In this document: piece after piece, positions 6,675 through 10,431 of the stretch
Numbering within the stretch: position 1 is the first letter of the stretch
Layout of the letters: the number at the start of each line of letters is the position of its first letter
NCBI GenBank assembly: GCA_944382025.1
Contig: CALWMQ010000022.1
Span: forward strand, 1 to 10,431
Reading direction: 5' to 3'
Length of the DNA stretch: 10,431 nt
Origin: an uncultured Clostridia bacterium
GTDB taxonomy: Bacteria; Bacillota; Clostridia; Oscillospirales; Acutalibacteraceae
Position numbers and translations under genes: made by a program
Notes under the pieces: model-generated
The model's database searches: none
What the model saw: only the letters and a program-made list of their open reading frames with translations
What the model was told of the DNA's origin: nothing

Positions 6675-9600
6675 TTATCCCTGCACAGAGGTTGGGACAG
6701 GGATGTCCTTGCCCAGATGGAAGGAATACAGCAGGCATTCCCGGACAGGGAGCCCCAGGGTCTGGGATAAGGCCCGGGAATAGATTTCCAATTGGCCCTG
6801 GTACCGCCGTACCAGTTCCTCAGGGGACTTAACGTGGTCGGTTTTATAATCCACAATGACCAGGCCGCCGTTTTCCTCAAACACACAGTCGGCGATCCCC
6901 TGGACAACCAGAGTTTCCTGTGACAGTACCGTCTCGTCAGATAGGGGACGGGGCAAAAAGGCTTGAGGGGATTGACCGATGGTAAAGTGGACTTCCCGGA
7001 GGCAGCGGACGGAGGCGCGCATACGGCTATACAGGCTGGAGGAAAAGAAGGCACGGATTTTACGGTAATCCAGGCTTTCCCCCTGCTGAGGAGTCAGGAA
7101 CTGCTGGGCAACCAACCGTGCGGTTTCATCTTCCGGATGGTCCTGAGCCGTCTCGTACCGAGCGAACTGCATGAAGGTATGGAGAGCGGTACCTTTTTCC
7201 GCCGGGGTCAAACCGGATTGGCTGAGAAAAGCGGGACGACGGACAGCCACAAATTCCCGCTTCAGGCCTTCATGGGATACCTCAGACGCGGCCAGCTTGG
7301 AGGGTACCATCGCCAGAGGAGCGTAGGGATAGCGGAAGGCCATATGCTGTGCGAGAAGTTCCATGAGAGGCTGGTCAGGCAGGGCAGGTATCGTTTCCAC
7401 CGCCTGGGTTTCTTCAAGGGGAGGCGGGGCGACAATCTGGATATTCCATGGAGTATCGGAAGGCCGGATTGACAGATCCTCGCATCCGGCCATCTGCCGA
7501 AGCAATTTACCGGAAGGATGGCGCAGGGCGGCTGAGAGGATCCAATCCCCCATCCCGGACGCGTCCAGAACCATGAAGGGGGGGAGACGTTCCCCACCAT
7601 CGATTCCGGCTGCCAGTCCGGCCAGCTTTTTTTCGGGCTTAGCCTGGGTCATGACCAGGCATAGCTTTTCCCTGGCTCGGGTCAGGGCCACATATAAAAC
7701 CCTGAGTTCCTCAGCCCTGGTACTGTGCCGGATAGCCAGGGAAACACCCTGCCAGGGGAGGGTATCGAACCGGTTATAGGTTTCCGGATCCCTGCGGCGG
7801 AATCCCGCCCCCAATTCCTGATGGAGAAGCAGGTCTTCCTGAATGGATTGGCGGTTGAACTGGCCGCCCAGCCCCGCCAGAAAGACAATAGGATATTCCA
7901 AACCTTTGGAATGGTGGATACTGACTATCTGGACAGCATTGGCATGGGACAGCTGGGCGGATTCGGCTGGGGACAGATCCATCCCCTGAGCTTCCATGCG
8001 GTCAATGTAACGGATGAAAGCGGACAGGCCCCGGAAGCCATTTTGCTCAAAGCGCCGGGCATAGCCGTGAAGAAGGCGGAGATTGGCTGCCCGCTGGGAA
8101 CCGTCCCGCCGGGCGCTCATAACGGCGGTTAACCCGGTATCCTCATACAGGCGATGGATAAGGTCGTCCGCCGGCAAGGCGGCGGCAAGCGTCCTCCAAT
8201 GGGCGGTTAGGTCAAGAAATTTCCGGCATCGTTCGGGCAGAGAGGTATCCGGGCTTTCCGGCTGGCGGGCCATTCGTGCCAGGGCGGTATAAAGGCTGCT
8301 TTTCCGATCCAGCAGCCGAATAGACGCCAGATCGTCCGGACGGAAGCCGAACACAGGGGATAATAGTATACTGAGCAAGGGAATATCCTGTACCGGGTTG
8401 TCAATGAACCGCAGCAGGGACAGGGCCAGGGACACTTCAGGGGTTCCGAAAAAGCCCTTGTCCGAATCAGTGGCCGCCGGGATTCCTAAGCGGTTCAGTT
8501 CCGCGGCGTAAGCGGGAGCGTGGGCACTTTTGCTCCGAAGCAGGATGCAGAAATCCCCATATTGGGCGGGCCGTTGGTTATCCTGGCCGCCGATGAGAAG
8601 ATGCCCTGTCAATTCCCTGATCCGCTGGGCAATGACCCGGGCTTCCAGGGTATCTTTGTCCTCCGCGGCAGTATCCCGGTTCCGGTCGTCTATGACCAGC
8701 AGCTCCGTTTCATAGCCGGTTCCCTCGGGATAGGAGGCGGAATATACCAATTCTTCCCGGCTGTCATAGGAGATACCGCCGGTTTCCCGGGTCATCAGCT
8801 GGCGGAACAGGAAGTTAACGCTGTCGGTGACGGTAAGGCGGCTGCGGAAGTTATTGCCCAGAGTAATAGAGGCGGGATAATGGTGGCCGTCAAAGTCCGG
8901 ATAGCTGTCTCGGCGGCGGATGAACAGTTCCGGCATGGCCTGACGGAACCCGTAGATACTCTGTTTCACATCCCCCACCATAAACAGGTTGGATCCATCC
9001 CTGGACAGGGATAGGAACAGGGCATCCTGGGCGGCATTGGTATCCTGATATTCGTCCACCAGGATTTCATCATACTGGGCAGACAGTTCCCGGGCCAAAG
9101 GGGAGGGGTGGAGTCCGCCGTCCTCGCCTCGGACCGTCAGCAGTTCCAGTGCCTTGTGTTCCAGATCGCTGAAATCCAGTATCCGCCGTTTCTTTTTCAG
9201 TTGGGCAAACCGGGAAGCGTACTGTCGTACTACCCGAAACAGGGCGGAGGTTAGCCGGCCCAGCGCCTGTAAATCCTCCCGACACTGGGCTTCGGTACCG
9301 CACAGCAGTGATGGAAGGGAAGCTACACCGTTTTTCACCTGTGCCCGGAGTGCCTGGATCCGGGCCTTTAGGGCGGGATCGGGGCATTTCCGTACCGGGT
9401 TCAGTTCCTCCCAGCAGATGCCGTCCAGCAGGTAAGCGGTCTCATCCCATCCGCAATCGGCCGATGAGATCCGTTGATAAATCCGGGCCAGCTGCAGCTG
9501 ATCCGCCTGCAGGGCCGGCAGGTATTTGACCGCCAACACCTCATCCGGCTGTGCCAGAGTGATCGCGCTGCGGGTCATAGACAGGCATTGCTCCAATGTG

Positions 9601-10262
9601 GAGAGGATATGAGTGACAACCAATTGGCCCCAGACCGTGTCCCGGACAGGCCCTTGAGCCGTATAGGCTTTTTCTTTTTCATCGAGCCAGGCTTCTGGAT
9701 CAGGATGAGACTGGATAAAATTATAAATTTTTTCCGTATCCTCCGCCAAGCGCCGGTCATGTTTACCGGTGCTGAGCATGGCGGCCAGTTCCAGGAAATC
9801 CGGATCGCCTTCCTGGTAGCAGGCTTCAATGGCCTCGGACAGGGCGTCCTCCCGGAGTAACCGGGTTTCCGCCTCTTCCGCCACCTTAAACTGGGGAGAA
9901 ATATCCAGTTGATGGAAGTGCTCGCGGACCAGGTTGGCGCAGAAGCTGTCCACAGTGGAAATATTGGCCCTGGGCAGCATCATCTGCTGTTTTTGGAGTC
10001 TGAGATCCTCCGGGTGTTCGGCAATCAGCCGGGAGAGTTCAGCGGCCATACGCTGCTTCATCTCAGCGGCGGCGGCCTTAGTGAAGGTTACCACCAGCAG
10101 CCGGTCAACATCGGTAGGATGATCCTGGCGGGTGATACGACGGATGACCCGCTGGACCAGTACTGAGGTTTTGCCGGAACCCGCGGCTGCGGAGACCAGC
10201 AGAGTTCCTTCCGTAGCCTCAATACATTGTCGCTGTTCAGGAGTCCATTGCCGTTCGCTCAT
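6675..10262 (-). CDS. addA: Helicase-exonuclease AddAB, subunit AddA
   Basis: A full-length 1195-residue AddA, the UvrD-like 3'-5' helicase and nuclease subunit of AddAB, which processes double-strand DNA ends for RecA-dependent repair in Firmicutes. Superfamily 1 helicase motifs appear in order. They are Walker A AAGSGKT (26-32), Ia VTFTKAAAAEMK (58-69), II VDEYQDT (402-408), III GDVKQSIYGFR (430-440), IV NNFRS (470-474), V SIHHSKGLEYP (781-791) and VI YVALTRAREKL (857-867). The C-terminal RecB-family nuclease domain has GTALHTF (His1028), QGIAD (Asp1125), VDYKTD (Asp1138, Lys1140) and YQGQLEIY, so nuclease activity should be intact. The start at 10262 has AAAGGCGG eight bases upstream. AddB is normally encoded immediately upstream, but I cannot recognise its C-terminus in the 169 bases before addA. 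It converges on the DUF4363 gene across the shared terminator and is functionally unrelated to the spore genes. Confidence 0.97.
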   Translation of the reverse strand: MSERQWTPEQRQCIEATEGTLLVSAAAGSGKTSVLVQRVIRRITRQDHPTDVDRLLVVTFTKAAAAEMKQRMAAELSRLIAEHPEDLRLQKQQMMLPRANISTVDSFCANLVREHFHQLDISPQFKVAEEAETRLLREDALSEAIEACYQEGDPDFLELAAMLSTGKHDRRLAEDTEKIYNFIQSHPDPEAWLDEKEKAYTAQGPVRDTVWGQLVVTHILSTLEQCLSMTRSAITLAQPDEVLAVKYLPALQADQLQLARIYQRISSADCGWDETAYLLDGICWEELNPVRKCPDPALKARIQALRAQVKNGVASLPSLLCGTEAQCREDLQALGRLTSALFRVVRQYASRFAQLKKKRRILDFSDLEHKALELLTVRGEDGGLHPSPLARELSAQYDEILVDEYQDTNAAQDALFLSLSRDGSNLFMVGDVKQSIYGFRQAMPELFIRRRDSYPDFDGHHYPASITLGNNFRSRLTVTDSVNFLFRQLMTRETGGISYDSREELVYSASYPEGTGYETELLVIDDRNRDTAAEDKDTLEARVIAQRIRELTGHLLIGGQDNQRPAQYGDFCILLRSKSAHAPAYAAELNRLGIPAATDSDKGFFGTPEVSLALSLLRFIDNPVQDIPLLSILLSPVFGFRPDDLASIRLLDRKSSLYTALARMARQPESPDTSLPERCRKFLDLTAHWRTLAAALPADDLIHRLYEDTGLTAVMSARRDGSQRAANLRLLHGYARRFEQNGFRGLSAFIRYIDRMEAQGMDLSPAESAQLSHANAVQIVSIHHSKGLEYPIVFLAGLGGQFNRQSIQEDLLLHQELGAGFRRRDPETYNRFDTLPWQGVSLAIRHSTRAEELRVLYVALTRAREKLCLVMTQAKPEKKLAGLAAGIDGGERLPPFMVLDASGMGDWILSAALRHPSGKLLRQMAGCEDLSIRPSDTPWNIQIVAPPPLEETQAVETIPALPDQPLMELLAQHMAFRYPYAPLAMVPSKLAASEVSHEGLKREFVAVRRPAFLSQSGLTPAEKGTALHTFMQFARYETAQDHPEDETARLVAQQFLTPQQGESLDYRKIRAFFSSSLYSRMRASVRCLREVHFTIGQSPQAFLPRPLSDETVLSQETLVVQGIADCVFEENGGLVIVDYKTDHVKSPEELVRRYQGQLEIYSRALSQTLGLPVRECLLYSFHLGKDIPVPTSVQG

Positions 10263-10431
10263 GGATATATCCGCCTTTCATACAATCAGGTTAAAAAAAG
10301 CAAGAAATTTTTATGGCCTGGGGCTTTGTTCCCGGGTGGAGGCCGGGAGCCGGGGGACAGAACCGGCTTTTCCGAACGGTTGCCGCCAGGCACCGATGGG
10401 AAAGAGCAGGTATCTCAAAGTGGAGGAGCGG
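10263..10431. other. Upstream region of addA with no recognised gene
   Basis: Reading toward addA, the three minus-strand frames end at different stops before the gene. None gives a peptide I recognise as the AddB C-terminus. A 6-bp stem TCCCGG/CCGGGA around a 7-nt loop lies at 10330-10348. An A/T-rich stretch (10291-10314) precedes the ribosome binding site and could hold the addA promoter (a TTGCTT-like element is visible), but spacing to a -10 is poor. The far end may be the edge of another gene cut by the window. Confidence 0.4.

Noticed and set aside
10261..10431. A plus-strand frame starting with ATG opposite the addA start and open to the window edge
   Set aside because: The start arises from the shared CATG at the addA start. 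There is no ribosome binding site at suitable distance, and the peptide has no recognisable features; 57 codons is easily chance.
1..10431. A CRISPR array, phage defence system, insertion sequence or tRNA gene
   Set aside because: No regularly spaced repeats, transposase or defence-protein motifs, or tRNA-like cloverleaf sequences were seen. The only nuclease-helicase is a standard AddA.

Overview
The window looks like a chromosomal segment from an endospore-forming Firmicute, most likely of class Clostridia (an Oscillospiraceae/Ruminococcaceae-like lineage is my guess). The reasons are a complete tricistronic gerA-type germination receptor operon, a DUF421–DUF4363 gene pair of the kind seen in clostridia, a Firmicute-type AddA, and strong AAAGGAGG-like ribosome binding sites. 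Base composition is moderately GC-rich by eye. No rRNA, tRNA, CRISPR array, transposase or phage gene was seen.

Layout. (1) Positions 1-160 have no gene and hold three closely packed inverted repeats. (2) Positions 161-5229, minus strand, carry gerA, gerB and gerC (reading right to left) and then a membrane-anchored M15/VanY-type D,D-carboxypeptidase 128 nt after gerC. (3) A 193-nt divergent intergenic region (5230-5422) separates gerA from a plus-strand operon. It contains what reads as an exact match to a forespore sigma-G promoter (GCATA, 18 nt, CATACTA) pointing toward that operon, and a hairpin just upstream of the gerA ribosome binding site. (4) Positions 5423-6498, plus strand, carry a DUF421 (YetF-like) membrane protein and a DUF4363 protein, with start and stop overlapping as ATGA. 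(5) A long, two-tier, probably bidirectional terminator lies at 6539-6590. (6) Positions 6675-10262, minus strand, encode full-length AddA, the helicase-nuclease subunit of AddAB. The last 169 bases show no convincing gene.

How the genes fit together. GerA, GerB and GerC would form an inner-spore-membrane nutrient receptor. The DUF421/DUF4363 pair, if truly sigma-G driven, would be made in the forespore at the same stage and would also end up in the spore membrane. The VanY-like enzyme would trim D-Ala from peptidoglycan stem peptides outside the membrane. So 161-6498 can be read as a spore membrane/envelope neighbourhood. AddA (DNA repair and recombination) is an unrelated housekeeping neighbour separated by the terminator. 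The gene content is largely ordinary. The least expected items are the sigma-G-like promoter on the DUF421–DUF4363 operon and the repeat cluster at the left end.
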